Origin: Caballeronia telluris
GTDB taxonomy: Bacteria; Pseudomonadota; Gammaproteobacteria; Burkholderiales; Burkholderiaceae
NCBI RefSeq assembly: GCF_001544495.1
Contig: NZ_FCNZ02000022.1
Location: forward strand, 37,459-101,458
Direction: 5' to 3'
DNA length: 64,000 bases
Shown here: positions 15,932-23,977 of the stretch, one piece after another
How the letters are laid out: each line of letters opens with the position of its first letter
Position numbering within the stretch: the first letter of the stretch is position 1
The notes under the pieces: generated by a model
What the model was told of the DNA's origin: nothing
Databases searched by the model: none
Seen by the model: only the letters and a program-made list of their open reading frames with translations
Made by a program: the position numbers and the translations under genes

Positions 15932-17781
15932 CATGCGTCGCGCACCGCCGCCGCGACCTGCGCGACGACGTCCGCCCACGCACCGGGCGCGCTCTGTCGA
16001 TAAAGCCGCGCCTTCGGATACCACGCGCTCGACGGGGTATCGATGCCCCAGCGCCAGTCAGCGGCATGCGGCAGCATCAGCCAGAGCGGCTTGCCGAGCG
16101 CGCCGGCCAGATGCGCGACCGACGTATCCACCGACACCACGCCATCCAGCCGGTCCACGATCGCACCGGTATCGGCGAAATTGCCGAGCCTGCCGTCGAG
16201 CCGGTGAATCGAATGCGCGTGGGGATGCGCATCGAGCGCGGCGCGTTCCTCGCCCGTGAGGACCGGCTGCAGCGCGATCCAGTCGATGCCTTCGAGCGCG
16301 AAAAGCGGATCGAGCAGCGCGAGCGATATCGAACGCGTCTCGCCCGGTTGCAGCCGCCCCGACCACGCGATGCCGATCTTGCGTTTCGCCTGTCCGCCGA
16401 TCGACCCGCGCCACTTGCGCCGGTACGCCGCCGCAATCACGAGATACGGCGTGCGGGCGGGCATCGATTCGAGCGTCGTCATGCCGAGCGCGAGCGGCAG
16501 GCTCATCAGCGGACAGAACGCGTCGGCTTTCGCAGGGGAATCGGCGCTGCTCGCGAGTTCGATCCGCGCCGCCTGCGCCGCGGGTGCGAGCAGCGGCAGG
16601 AGCGCGGGCTGCACCTGCAAGACGAGACGCCCGACGCGCTTCGCGGCGAACGGCGCGAAGCGCATGAACTGCAGCGTGTCGCCGAAGCCCTGCTCGCCGC
16701 GCACGAGCAGCGTGCGGCCGGGCATCGGTTCGCCATTCCAGCGCGGCAGCGGTGGCGCTTTTTCCGCGCCGGGCGTGGCGAGGCGCCATTCGTAGGCGGG
16801 CAGGCCGCGCGCATAGTCGCCCAGGGCGAGCAGCGCGAGCGCGCGGTTCAGGTGCGCGGCCGGTTGCTCGCGATCGAGGCGCAGCGCCTGATCGAACGCG
16901 CGGATCGCCGCCGGATGATGGCCGAGCGCGAGATGCGCATTGCCGAGTTGCAGCCACGCGACGCCATACTTCGGATCGAGTCCGACCGCGCGCTCGAAGC
17001 GCGGCAGCGCTTCCTCGTAACGGCCGAGCGCGGCGAACGCATGCCCGAGCGCGAAATGTCCCGGCGCGAACTGCGGCTGCATGCGGATCGTCGTCGCGAG
17101 CGCCTCGATGGCTTGGGCGGGCTCGCCCGCCGCATCGAGCAGATTGCCGAGGTTGAAATGCGCGGCGACGTAATTCGGCTCGGCATCGATGGCGGCGCGA
17201 AACTGCGCGATCGCGCCGTCGCGGTCGCCGAGTGCGTTGAGCGCCATGCCGAGATTGTTGTGCGCGCCCGCGTGACGCGGACGCAGCGCGAGCGCGCGGC
17301 GAAACGCCTTCGCGGCATCGTCGAAACGGGAGAGCGCGGCGAGCGCGTTGCCGAAGTTGTTCCATGCCGCGGCGTCGCCGGGTTGCAGGCGCAGCGTTTT
17401 TTCGAACGCATCGGCGGCGTCTTCGTGACGGCCCACCGCCGTGTAGGCGTTGCCGAGGTTGTACTGCGCGAGCGTGAAACCCGGCTTCAGCGTGAGCGCG
17501 TTGCGAAAGCGCTCGATGGCGTCGTCGATGCGTCCGAGCGCCTTCAGCGCATTGCCGAGATTGAGCTGAAGCCCCGCGTCGGACGGACGCAGGTCCACCG
17601 CGCGGCGCACGAGCTCGGCCGCTTCCGCGTGCTGGCCTTGCTGGTGGCGCAGCACGCCGAGCAGATGCAAGGCGTCGACGTGGCGAGGTTCGGCGGCGAT
17701 CGCGGCCTGATAGTCGCGTTCCGCTTCGGTCAGGCGGCCGTCACGATGGGCCGCGAAACCGCGGGCAAATACAGTGTCCAT
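15931..17781 (-). CDS. TPR-repeat protein fused to a glycosyltransferase-like domain
   Basis: 616 residues. Residues 1 to about 340 are some nine tandem 34-residue tetratricopeptide repeats (for example HLLGVLRHQQGQHAEAAELV and NLGNALKALGRIDDAIERFR). Residues about 370-616 resemble the C-terminal half of GT9/GT41-type glycosyltransferases: LLVRGEQGFGDTLQFMRF, KIGIAWSGRLQ, and the nucleotide-sugar region DGVVSVDTSVAHLAGALGKP. The layout resembles bacterial SPINDLY/OGT-like proteins thought to glycosylate proteins, but donor, target and activity are unproven. ATG at 17781 gives MDTVFARGF; upstream in-frame sequence overlaps the divergent zinc-sensor gene. No clear Shine-Dalgarno site is seen. 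Confidence 0.85.
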   Translation of the reverse strand: MDTVFARGFAAHRDGRLTEAERDYQAAIAAEPRHVDALHLLGVLRHQQGQHAEAAELVRRAVDLRPSDAGLQLNLGNALKALGRIDDAIERFRNALTLKPGFTLAQYNLGNAYTAVGRHEDAADAFEKTLRLQPGDAAAWNNFGNALAALSRFDDAAKAFRRALALRPRHAGAHNNLGMALNALGDRDGAIAQFRAAIDAEPNYVAAHFNLGNLLDAAGEPAQAIEALATTIRMQPQFAPGHFALGHAFAALGRYEEALPRFERAVGLDPKYGVAWLQLGNAHLALGHHPAAIRAFDQALRLDREQPAAHLNRALALLALGDYARGLPAYEWRLATPGAEKAPPLPRWNGEPMPGRTLLVRGEQGFGDTLQFMRFAPFAAKRVGRLVLQVQPALLPLLAPAAQAARIELASSADSPAKADAFCPLMSLPLALGMTTLESMPARTPYLVIAAAYRRKWRGSIGGQAKRKIGIAWSGRLQPGETRSISLALLDPLFALEGIDWIALQPVLTGEERAALDAHPHAHSIHRLDGRLGNFADTGAIVDRLDGVVSVDTSVAHLAGALGKPLWLMLPHAADWRWGIDTPSSAWYPKARLYRQSAPGAWADVVAQVAAAVRDA

Positions 17782-17839
17782 GACGGGAAAAGAATGCAAA
17801 CGCCGCATTTTCCCACATCGGCGATGCCGGTCCGCAAGA

Positions 17840-17867
17840 TTGACAGACCGCGTGGCGAATCTATAAC
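17840..17867 (+). promoter_or_regulatory. Sigma-70 promoter of the zinc sensor/exporter operon
   Basis: A perfect -35 TTGACA (17840-17845), a 16-bp spacer and TATAAC (17862-17867, five of six) precede the regulator. The predicted start near 17874 lies inside the operator described next. Confidence 0.8.
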
Positions 17868-17890
17868 ATATGAACACGTATTCACATGTT
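17865..17890. promoter_or_regulatory. SmtB/ArsR-type 12-2-12 operator
   Basis: Two 12-base arms, AACATATGAACA (17865-17876) and TATTCACATGTT (17879-17890), are separated by CG and match as an inverted repeat at 10 of 12 positions. The TGAA...TTCA core and 12-2-12 spacing are those of zinc-sensing SmtB-family operators. It overlaps the end of the -10 and the predicted start of transcription, so the apo-repressor should block the promoter until metal binds. Confidence 0.85.
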
Positions 17891-17895
17891 ATGGG

Positions 17896-18240
17896 ATGAA
17901 GGGCACCGTGGGCTCGATCTTCACCGCTTCCGACGACCGCGTGGTTCCGCTCGCGGATCTCTTTCGACTGCTCGGCGATCCGACGCGCCTGCGTATCGTG
18001 CTCGCGTGCGTCGACGAGAAGCGCGCGGTGGGCGCGATCGCGGAGACGCTCGGCTTGTCGGGCTCGCTCGTGAGCCATCACTTGCGCCTGTTGCGGGCTG
18101 CGCGCGTCGTGCGGGCCGAACGGCAGGGCAAGCAGGTCTTCTATCTCGCGGCCGACCGTCACATCAGCACAATGATCGGTGAACTGCTCGAACACGTCGC
18201 CGAGCCGCAGGCCGATTTCCGACCGGACAACGAGTCATGA
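17896..18240 (+). CDS. ArsR/SmtB-family zinc-responsive repressor
   Basis: 114 residues with a winged helix-turn-helix: LFRLLGDPTRLRIV (about 22-35), recognition helix SGSLVSHHLRLLRAARVV (55-72), wing AERQGKQVFYL. The last helix has Asp87, His89, His100 and Glu103 in the pattern D-x-H-x10-H-x2-E, the alpha5 zinc site of SmtB/CzrA. The alpha3 arsenic motif ELCVCDL is absent. It should repress its own operon until zinc (possibly cobalt or nickel) binds. ATG 17896 follows the operator closely; an ATG at 17891 is out of frame. The stop overlaps the exporter start by four bases (ATGA), so the two are translationally coupled. Confidence 0.9.
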   Translation: MKGTVGSIFTASDDRVVPLADLFRLLGDPTRLRIVLACVDEKRAVGAIAETLGLSGSLVSHHLRLLRAARVVRAERQGKQVFYLAADRHISTMIGELLEHVAEPQADFRPDNES

Positions 18241-19199
18241 ACACGCACACGCACGACCACCACGGGCATTCCCAGGATCACGATCACGATCACGGCCACG
18301 GCGGCCACCATCATCACCACGCGCCGCAAAAAGGCCAGGGCCGCGTCTTCGCGCTCGCGGTCGGGTTGAACATGGTGATCGTGGTCGTGCAGGGCATCTA
18401 CGGTTTCCTTGCCCATTCGACCGCGCTGCTCGCCGACGCCGGCCACAATCTCTCCGACGTCCTCGGCCTTCTGCTCGCCTGGGGCGCGGTGTGGCTCGGC
18501 ACGCGCCAGCCGTCGCAGCGCTATACCTTCGGCCTCGGCAGTTCGTCGATTCTCGCCTCGCTCGCGAATGCCGCGCTCCTGCTGTTCGCGTGCGGCGCGA
18601 TCGCGCTCGAAGCGATCCAGCGGCTTCTGAACCCGGCGCCCGTCGCGGGCTTCGACGTGTTCGTGGTCGCGACGCTCGGCCTCGTCGTGAACGGCTTCTC
18701 GGCGTGGCTCTTCATGCGCGGCAGCAAGGAAGACCTGAACGTGCGCGGCGCCTTCCTGCACATGGCCGCCGACGCCGCGATCTCCGCCGCCGTCGCCGTG
18801 AGCGGCCTCGTGATCCTGTACACGGGCGCAAGCTGGATCGATCCGCTGATGAGCCTCGTCGTGGTCGCGGTGATCGTCTACGGCACCTGGGGCCTCGGGC
18901 GCGACGCGATGCGCCTCGCGATGGCGGCCGTGCCGCCTTCAGTCGACATGCCGCGCATCCGGCAATACCTGGCGGAGATTCCGGGCGTCGACGACGTGCA
19001 CGACCTTCACGTGTGGGCGCTCTCGACGACCGAAAATGCCATGACCGCGCATCTGGTGATGTCGAAGGGCCATCCCGGCGATGCGTTCGTCGACGGCATC
19101 GTGAACACGTTGCGCGCCGACTACGCGATGCATCATGCGACGCTGCAGGTCGAGCTCGGGACGACGCATCACCGTTGTGCGCTGCAAGCCCGCGCGTAA
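18237..19199 (+). CDS. Cation diffusion facilitator zinc exporter (ZitB/CzcD-like)
   Basis: 320 residues. The first 35 residues are a His/Asp-rich metal-collecting tail. Six helices follow with the transport-site signatures LADAGHNLSDVLG (D-x2-H-x3-D, helix 2) and LHMAADAAISA (H-x3-D, helix 5). The C-terminal cytoplasmic ferredoxin-like domain has DVHDLHVWALSTTENAMTAH. The protein exports Zn2+ (perhaps Co2+ or Cd2+) from the cytoplasm in exchange for protons. Coupled translation with the SmtB-type repressor and the shared operator indicate metal-induced expression. No terminator is seen after it. Confidence 0.92.
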   Translation: MNTHTHDHHGHSQDHDHDHGHGGHHHHHAPQKGQGRVFALAVGLNMVIVVVQGIYGFLAHSTALLADAGHNLSDVLGLLLAWGAVWLGTRQPSQRYTFGLGSSSILASLANAALLLFACGAIALEAIQRLLNPAPVAGFDVFVVATLGLVVNGFSAWLFMRGSKEDLNVRGAFLHMAADAAISAAVAVSGLVILYTGASWIDPLMSLVVVAVIVYGTWGLGRDAMRLAMAAVPPSVDMPRIRQYLAEIPGVDDVHDLHVWALSTTENAMTAHLVMSKGHPGDAFVDGIVNTLRADYAMHHATLQVELGTTHHRCALQARA

Positions 19200-19287
19200 G
19201 GGTGCGGCCACACAGCGAGGCTTCCCTCAGCCGAAACAGGGCACGCGCGGCGTACACTTGAGGACGTGATGATTCAGGGAGGAGTGC

Positions 19288-21006
19288 ATGTTCGCGCCAA
19301 AGGTGAATCCCCACGACAAGCTCGATGTGGCGCCGGTCCTGATCGTCGGCGCGGGCCCGACGGGTCTCGCCGCCGCGATGAGTCTCGCCCGCGCGCACAT
19401 TCCGGTGCGGCTCGTCGACCGCGCCCGCGAGCCGTCCCCGTATTCACGCGCGATCGGCATCCAGGCGCGCACGCTCGAACTCCTCGAGCAGCATCGCATC
19501 GCGCAGCCGTTCCTCGAACTCGGCCATCGCGCGCGCGTCGCGAATCTCTACTCGAACGGCCAGCGGCTCGCGCGGCTCGATTTCGATCCGCTCCAGACAC
19601 GCTATCCGTATCTGCTGTTTCTCGACCAGTCTCAAACCGAGCGGCTGCTCACCGAGCATCTGAAGACCTTCGGCGTGTGGATCGAACGCGGCGTCGAGCT
19701 CACCGATTTTTCGCAGGGCGCGGCGGGCGTGCAGGCGACGTTGCGTCACGCGAACGGGCGCGACGAACTGTTGCGTCCGTCGTACATGATTGCCTGCGAC
19801 GGCGCGCACAGCATGGTGCGGCATCGGCTCGACATCGGCTTTACCGGCAAGACCTTCGAGCAGACCTTCCTGCTCGCGGACCTGCAGGCCGACTCCGACT
19901 GGCCCGACGACGAGTTCCACATCTTCGCGTCGGGCGCCGGGCTTGCCGCGCTCTTCCCGATGGGCGACGGCCGCGCGCGCCTGATCGCCGACCTGCATTC
20001 GCCGCCCGAGTCCGACCACGGTCCGTCGCTCGACGACTGCCGCGCGATCGTCGAGCGGCGTATCCATCATCGGGTGACGCTGTCGGACATCGGCTGGTCG
20101 TCGTATTTCCGGCTCAACAGCCGCATGGTCGACCGGCTGCGCGTGGACCGCATCTTCCTCGCCGGCGACGCGGCGCACGTGCACAGCCCCGCCGGCGCGC
20201 AGGGCATGAACACGGGCATTCAGGAGGCGCTCAATCTCGGCTGGAAGATCGCGCGCATGCTGTCGGGCGGCGCGTCGGACCGGCTGCTCGACAGCTATCA
20301 CACCGAGCGCCATCCGATCGAGCGCGACGTGCTGCGCCAGTCGAGCATGCTCACGCAGATGGCGGAGGCCGAGCACGGTCCGATGAAGCTGATGCGCGAT
20401 CACGTGATGCCCGCGCTTGCCGCGATCGGCCCGTTACGCGACGCGATGCGGCGCACGGTGAGCGAGTTGTCGATCCAGTACCGGCGCTCGCCGCTCACGC
20501 TGGAGCGTCTGCTCGACGGCGGTCCGCGCGCGGGCGAGCGCGCGCCGGATGCGCGGGTGCATGTGCTCGACGGGCCGCTCGGTCGTGCGCCCGGCTTCTG
20601 CTGTCTCTACGACCTGCACGATCCGGCGTATTTCTCGCTCTTTTTGCTGATCACCCCGGAAGGCGCCGACGACATCGCGCTTGCGCCTGCCACCATTACG
20701 GTTGCGCACGCGATGCGCGATCCCGATCTGAACGGGCTCGCGGAACAGGTGGAGAGGGTGTTGCCCAACGCCGTGCGCGTGTGGCGCATCACCGACATCA
20801 TGCAAGGCGAGGGCGCGCAATCGCTGACGGACAACTACGGACGCACGCGGCCGTCGTTCTATCTGGTGCGCCCGGACGGCTACATCGCGACGCGCGGACG
20901 GGCGCCGTCGGATGTGCATGGACTGTTGCGTCACTGCGAGACGTGGTTCAGCGCGAACGCGAGTGCCGGGGATGAACCGGCGGAGCCGCCGTATCGGGAA
21001 GATTAG
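19288..21006 (+). CDS. FAD-dependent aromatic hydroxylase-like monooxygenase
   Basis: 572 residues of the class A flavoprotein hydroxylase group (PheA/MhpA/TetX superfamily). The FAD dinucleotide-binding motif VLIVGAGPTGLAAAMSLA lies at about residues 17-34, the DG motif CDGAHSMVRHRL near 170, and the second FAD motif IFLAGDAAHVHSPAGAQGMN near 290. The C-terminal 170 residues correspond to the thioredoxin-like domain of phenol-hydroxylase relatives. It probably hydroxylates an aromatic compound using NAD(P)H and O2. ATG 19288 follows GGGAGG. Its stop overlaps the stop of the convergent phosphatidyltransferase gene by three bases. No ring-cleavage genes are near, so the substrate is open. Confidence 0.85.
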   Translation: MFAPKVNPHDKLDVAPVLIVGAGPTGLAAAMSLARAHIPVRLVDRAREPSPYSRAIGIQARTLELLEQHRIAQPFLELGHRARVANLYSNGQRLARLDFDPLQTRYPYLLFLDQSQTERLLTEHLKTFGVWIERGVELTDFSQGAAGVQATLRHANGRDELLRPSYMIACDGAHSMVRHRLDIGFTGKTFEQTFLLADLQADSDWPDDEFHIFASGAGLAALFPMGDGRARLIADLHSPPESDHGPSLDDCRAIVERRIHHRVTLSDIGWSSYFRLNSRMVDRLRVDRIFLAGDAAHVHSPAGAQGMNTGIQEALNLGWKIARMLSGGASDRLLDSYHTERHPIERDVLRQSSMLTQMAEAEHGPMKLMRDHVMPALAAIGPLRDAMRRTVSELSIQYRRSPLTLERLLDGGPRAGERAPDARVHVLDGPLGRAPGFCCLYDLHDPAYFSLFLLITPEGADDIALAPATITVAHAMRDPDLNGLAEQVERVLPNAVRVWRITDIMQGEGAQSLTDNYGRTRPSFYLVRPDGYIATRGRAPSDVHGLLRHCETWFSANASAGDEPAEPPYRED

Positions 21007-21608
21007 CCGCGCGCCTCGGCGACGCCGTTCGCGACGCGCTTGACTATCGTGATCGCCGAAAGCGCCACGAGCGCGAGCCACAGCCACGAAGCGGCTGGCG
21101 CGACCGGCAGTCCCGCGCCGATCCACAAGCCGAGCGCGCCGATCACGACCGCGCGGTCGCTCTTGCCGAGCGGGCCGTCGTAGCGGCGGCTCGCGCCGGC
21201 GAGCGGCCCAATCAGCCCGGCGCATTCCACCAGCAGCGCCGCCATCGCGAAGAGCCAGATATCGGCGGCGCGAAACGCCGGAATCGCGAGGAAGGGCAGG
21301 GTCAGCGCGATGTCGGAGACGACATCGCCGAGTTCGTTGTAGTACGCGCCGAGCGCGCTCTTCTGGCCGAACTCGCGCGCAAGCATTCCGTCGATCGCGT
21401 TGAACGCCATGCGCAGAAAGAGCCACACGGGCAAGAGCAGAAAGAGCCGCTGCATCGGGAAACCGAATCCGGCGATCAGCCCGACCAGAATGGACCCGAG
21501 CGCCGCGGAGATCGTGATCTGATTCGCCGTGACGCCCGCGTGCGCGAGCTTGCACGTGACGGGCCGCAGCAGGTTCTGAAACTTCGGCTTCAGCGAGTAC
21601 ACGCTCAT
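21003..21608 (-). CDS. CDP-alcohol phosphatidyltransferase (YnbA-like)
   Basis: 201 residues with five or six membrane helices. The family motif is present as N70-x2-D73-G74-x2-A77-R78-x8-G87-x3-N91-x3-D95: relative to the usual D-x2-DG-x2-AR-x8-G-x3-D-x3-D, the first and third Asp are Asn. I recall the same Asn form in E. coli YnbA, so it may mark a subfamily rather than a defect. The enzyme would join a CDP-activated lipid to an alcohol in the inner membrane. PlsC and CdsA-like genes lie divergently within 1.2 kb, suggesting a dedicated phospholipid route. A 13-bp repeat array lies 88 bp upstream of its start. Confidence 0.85.
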   Translation of the reverse strand: MSVYSLKPKFQNLLRPVTCKLAHAGVTANQITISAALGSILVGLIAGFGFPMQRLFLLLPVWLFLRMAFNAIDGMLAREFGQKSALGAYYNELGDVVSDIALTLPFLAIPAFRAADIWLFAMAALLVECAGLIGPLAGASRRYDGPLGKSDRAVVIGALGLWIGAGLPVAPAASWLWLALVALSAITIVKRVANGVAEARG

Positions 21609-21696
21609 CGCGACTTCTCTTCTCGATTGTTTGATTAGCTGGACTTGCGATCGTGCAACGCCTCGCGAGCCAGGAAGGCGGCGCCGATCTTAGCAG

Positions 21697-21796
21697 CTTA
21701 TCGGGTCAACTTATCGGGTCAACTTATCGGGTCAACTTATCGGGTCAACTTATCGGGTCAACTTATCGGGTCAACTTATCGGGACAACTTATCGGG
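21697..21796. repeat. 13-bp tandem repeat array (seven full units plus part)
   Basis: The unit CTTATCGGGTCAA repeats head to tail at 21697, 21710, 21723, 21736, 21749, 21762 and 21775 (the last with one T-to-A change), followed by a partial copy CTTATCGGG. The array lies in a 470-base gene-free stretch (21609-22078) between divergent lipid genes. On the minus strand each unit contains TTGAC, the core of a -35 hexamer. The unit length is not a multiple of three, so it is not read as a coding repeat with a short period; open frames through it are spurious. Nothing else recognisable is in 21797-22078. Confidence 0.95.
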
Positions 21797-22078
21797 CTCC
21801 TTTCGAGCGCCTGCGGCGTTCTTCTCGCGGCCGCTTCCGGGCGGTCTTTGTCAACCATTGTTAAGTGCTTGGCCGTCGCGCGCGCGGGGCGCCCAATCCC
21901 CGTACGTCTGTGGCCGTTTCGGACCGCGTTGGCGCCCACGCGCCCGCTAGTGCGGCGCGGCAAAAATGGTGATAATGCCGCGGGCACGAGAACCCCGATG
22001 AAGCCGGGTCATCGACTCGTCCCACAACAAGGGAGCTGATTTGCAATTCGAGACGAACGCGACCCCGGGACACGCGCA

Positions 22079-22705
22079 ATGAATATCCTGCACGCATGGC
22101 AGCGCGACCTTTTGCTCGGTGCGGTGCGCCTCGTCGTCGGCGCGTATCCGGTCTGGCGCGACGGCGCGCCCAACGCCCGCCAGAAAATCTACATCTCGAA
22201 TCACACGAGCCACGTCGATACGCTCGCGATCCTCGCGGCGCTGCCGCGCGCGCTGCGCGATCAGGTGCGACCGGTCGCCGCGCGCGACTACTGGCAAAGC
22301 GGCAAGGCGAAAGTGCATATCGCGCGCAATCTGCTCAACGTCGTGCTGATCGACCGCAAGCACGAAGGCGAGGGCGATCCGCTCGATCCCGTGCGCGAAG
22401 CGCTGCGGCTCGGCCACTCGATCATCATCTTTCCCGAAGGCACGCGCAGCGCCGAAGCGTTGCCGCAGCCGTTCAAGAGCGGACTGTTCCGGCTCGCGAG
22501 CGAGTTCCCCGAGATCGAACTGTGCCCGGTCTATCTGGAGAATCTGCAGCGCGTGATGCCGAAGGGCGCGTTGCTGCCGGTGCCGCTCATCTGCAAGGTG
22601 AATTTCGGCGCACCGGTCATGCGCGCCGCCGATGAACCGAAGCAGGACTTCCTGCAACGCACGCGCGATCTCGTGGTCGCGCTTGCTCCCGTGCCGGCGG
22701 CGTGA
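22079..22705 (+). CDS. 1-acyl-sn-glycerol-3-phosphate acyltransferase (PlsC-like)
   Basis: 208 residues, short for PlsC. The acyltransferase motifs are NHTSHVDT (H-x4-D, about residue 41) and FPEGTRSAEALPQPFKSGLF (about 119-138). It would acylate lysophosphatidic acid (or a related lyso-lipid) to phosphatidic acid at the inner membrane. A CdsA-like gene begins 31 bp later and would convert the product to CDP-diacylglycerol; a phosphatidyltransferase lies divergently. This makes a three-step cluster. Whether it replaces or adds to the housekeeping plsC is not known. Confidence 0.88.
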   Translation: MNILHAWQRDLLLGAVRLVVGAYPVWRDGAPNARQKIYISNHTSHVDTLAILAALPRALRDQVRPVAARDYWQSGKAKVHIARNLLNVVLIDRKHEGEGDPLDPVREALRLGHSIIIFPEGTRSAEALPQPFKSGLFRLASEFPEIELCPVYLENLQRVMPKGALLPVPLICKVNFGAPVMRAADEPKQDFLQRTRDLVVALAPVPAA

Positions 22706-22736
22706 TGCCCGCCTGTTCAAACAACGAAGCGACATC

Positions 22737-23678
22737 ATGCGAACCGTGTTCTGGGAACTCATCGCCGGGCTGACCGGCTTTCTCGTGCTTGCGTCGGGCA
22801 TCGGCGCGCTGCTTGCCTGGCGCGACGGCAAGAGCGGCGGCGGCAGCGCGACCATCGCCAATCTGAACCAGCGCATCCGCGCGTGGTGGGGAATGATCGC
22901 GATCATGGCGGCCGCGATCGGGCTCGGCCCGGCGACCACTTACGTCGTGTTCGCGCTGGTCTCCTATCTCGCGCTGCGCGAGTTCATCACGCTCACGCCG
23001 ACGGCCGCAAGCGATCACACGACGCTCTTCATCGCGTTCTTCGTCGCGATTCCGGCGCAGTATCTGCTGCTCTGGGTCGAGTGGTACGGCATGTTCTCGA
23101 TTTTCGTGCCGGTGCATCTCTTCATCACGCTGTCGCTCGTCATGGTGCTCACCCAGGACACGCGCGATTTCCTGAGCCGCAACGCGAAGATCCACTGGGC
23201 GCTGATGGTCTGCGTCTACGGGCTGAGTCATGCGCCGGCGCTCCTGATTCTGGATATCCCCGGTTACGCTGGACAGAACCCGCTGCTGCTGTTCTATTTC
23301 CTGCTCGTCGTGCAGATCAGCGATGTCTTCCAGTATGTCTGCGGCAAGCTTTTCGGCAAGCGCAAGATCGCGCCGAAGCTGAGTCCGTCGAAGACGGTCG
23401 AAGGGTTTGTCGGCGGCGGGCTGCTCGCGGCGCTCTGCGGCGCGGCGCTCTATCGCATCACGCCGTTCGGTTTCGGCACGGCGTTTCTGATGTCGCTCGC
23501 CATCGTGTTGGCGGGATTCGTCGGCGGGCTGGTGCTGTCGGCGGTGAAGCGCTCGCTTGGCGCGAAGGACTGGGGCGCGATGATCGCCGGTCACGGCGGC
23601 GCGCTGGATCGCGTGGATTCGATTTGTTTTGCGGCGCCCGTGTTCTTCCACCTCGTGCGCTATGTCTATGTGCAGTGA
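22737..23678 (+). CDS. Phosphatidate cytidylyltransferase (CdsA/YnbB-like)
   Basis: 313 residues with about eight membrane helices. The CDP-diglyceride synthetase signature is clear: SDVFQYVCGKLFGKRKIAPK, then LSPSKTVEGFVGG (about 200-232), and a C-terminal GGALDRVDSICFAAPVF with the catalytic Asp pair. It makes CDP-diacylglycerol from phosphatidic acid and CTP. ATG 22737 is chosen over an upstream in-frame start because it begins the first hydrophobic helix and follows the plsC-like stop by 31 bp. A GC-rich hairpin follows, separating it from the convergent formate dehydrogenase genes. Confidence 0.9.
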   Translation: MRTVFWELIAGLTGFLVLASGIGALLAWRDGKSGGGSATIANLNQRIRAWWGMIAIMAAAIGLGPATTYVVFALVSYLALREFITLTPTAASDHTTLFIAFFVAIPAQYLLLWVEWYGMFSIFVPVHLFITLSLVMVLTQDTRDFLSRNAKIHWALMVCVYGLSHAPALLILDIPGYAGQNPLLLFYFLLVVQISDVFQYVCGKLFGKRKIAPKLSPSKTVEGFVGGGLLAALCGAALYRITPFGFGTAFLMSLAIVLAGFVGGLVLSAVKRSLGAKDWGAMIAGHGGALDRVDSICFAAPVFFHLVRYVYVQ

Positions 23679-23685
23679 ACGAACG

Positions 23686-23718
23686 CGGCGGGATGGCGTG
23701 CAGCGCGCCATCCCGCCG
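23686..23718. terminator. Hairpin between convergent transcription units
   Basis: A 13-bp perfect stem (CGGCGGGATGGCG at 23686-23698, its complement at 23706-23718) has a seven-base loop. It lies between the CdsA-like gene and fdsD, which converge. There is no T run, so it may act only as a barrier or RNA-end stabiliser. Confidence 0.5.
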
Positions 23719-23729
23719 GCCCGCCCCTC

Positions 23730-23975
23730 TCAGGCCGCCGCCGAAGCCGGCGTCAAATCCTGCCGATGATCCGTCAAGGCCTCGCGCACGATCGGATGCA
23801 TCGCGGCGCTCGCGTCTTCGTCATCGAGCGAATTGAGGATCGCGAGCCGCATGCGCGGCTCCCAGAAGCGGCGAATGTGATCGGCGATGCTGTCGGCGGC
23901 TTCATGCTGGTCCGGCAGCGAATCGAAGAACTCGCCGATGCGGTTCGCCATGTCGATCAGGTTGTCCAGATCCAT
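23730..23975 (-). CDS. fdsD: Formate dehydrogenase subunit delta
   Basis: 81 residues. The sequence MDLDNLIDMANRIGEFF and ADHIRRFWEPRMR is characteristic of the small FdsD subunit of soluble NAD-dependent formate dehydrogenases, where it is needed for a stable, active complex. It starts two bases after the fdsA stop codon and is the last gene of the fds operon. In Cupriavidus necator the order is fdsGBACD; here fdsC is missing between fdsA and fdsD. Confidence 0.9.
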   Translation of the reverse strand: MDLDNLIDMANRIGEFFDSLPDQHEAADSIADHIRRFWEPRMRLAILNSLDDEDASAAMHPIVREALTDHRQDLTPASAAA

Positions 23976-23977
23976 GT

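Noticed and set aside
14887..17895. A 1000-residue open frame running through the MFS and TPR genes into the zinc regulator
   Set aside because: Only the last 114 residues (from 17896) match a known family. The rest is shadow of genes in other frames.
21697..21796. CRISPR array
   Set aside because: The 13-bp units are directly adjacent with no spacers, and there are no cas genes nearby.
21645..22039. Small proteins with a repeated GSTYRVNLSGQLI peptide
   Set aside because: They arise from reading the 13-bp tandem repeat. The frames shift with each unit and lack ribosome sites.
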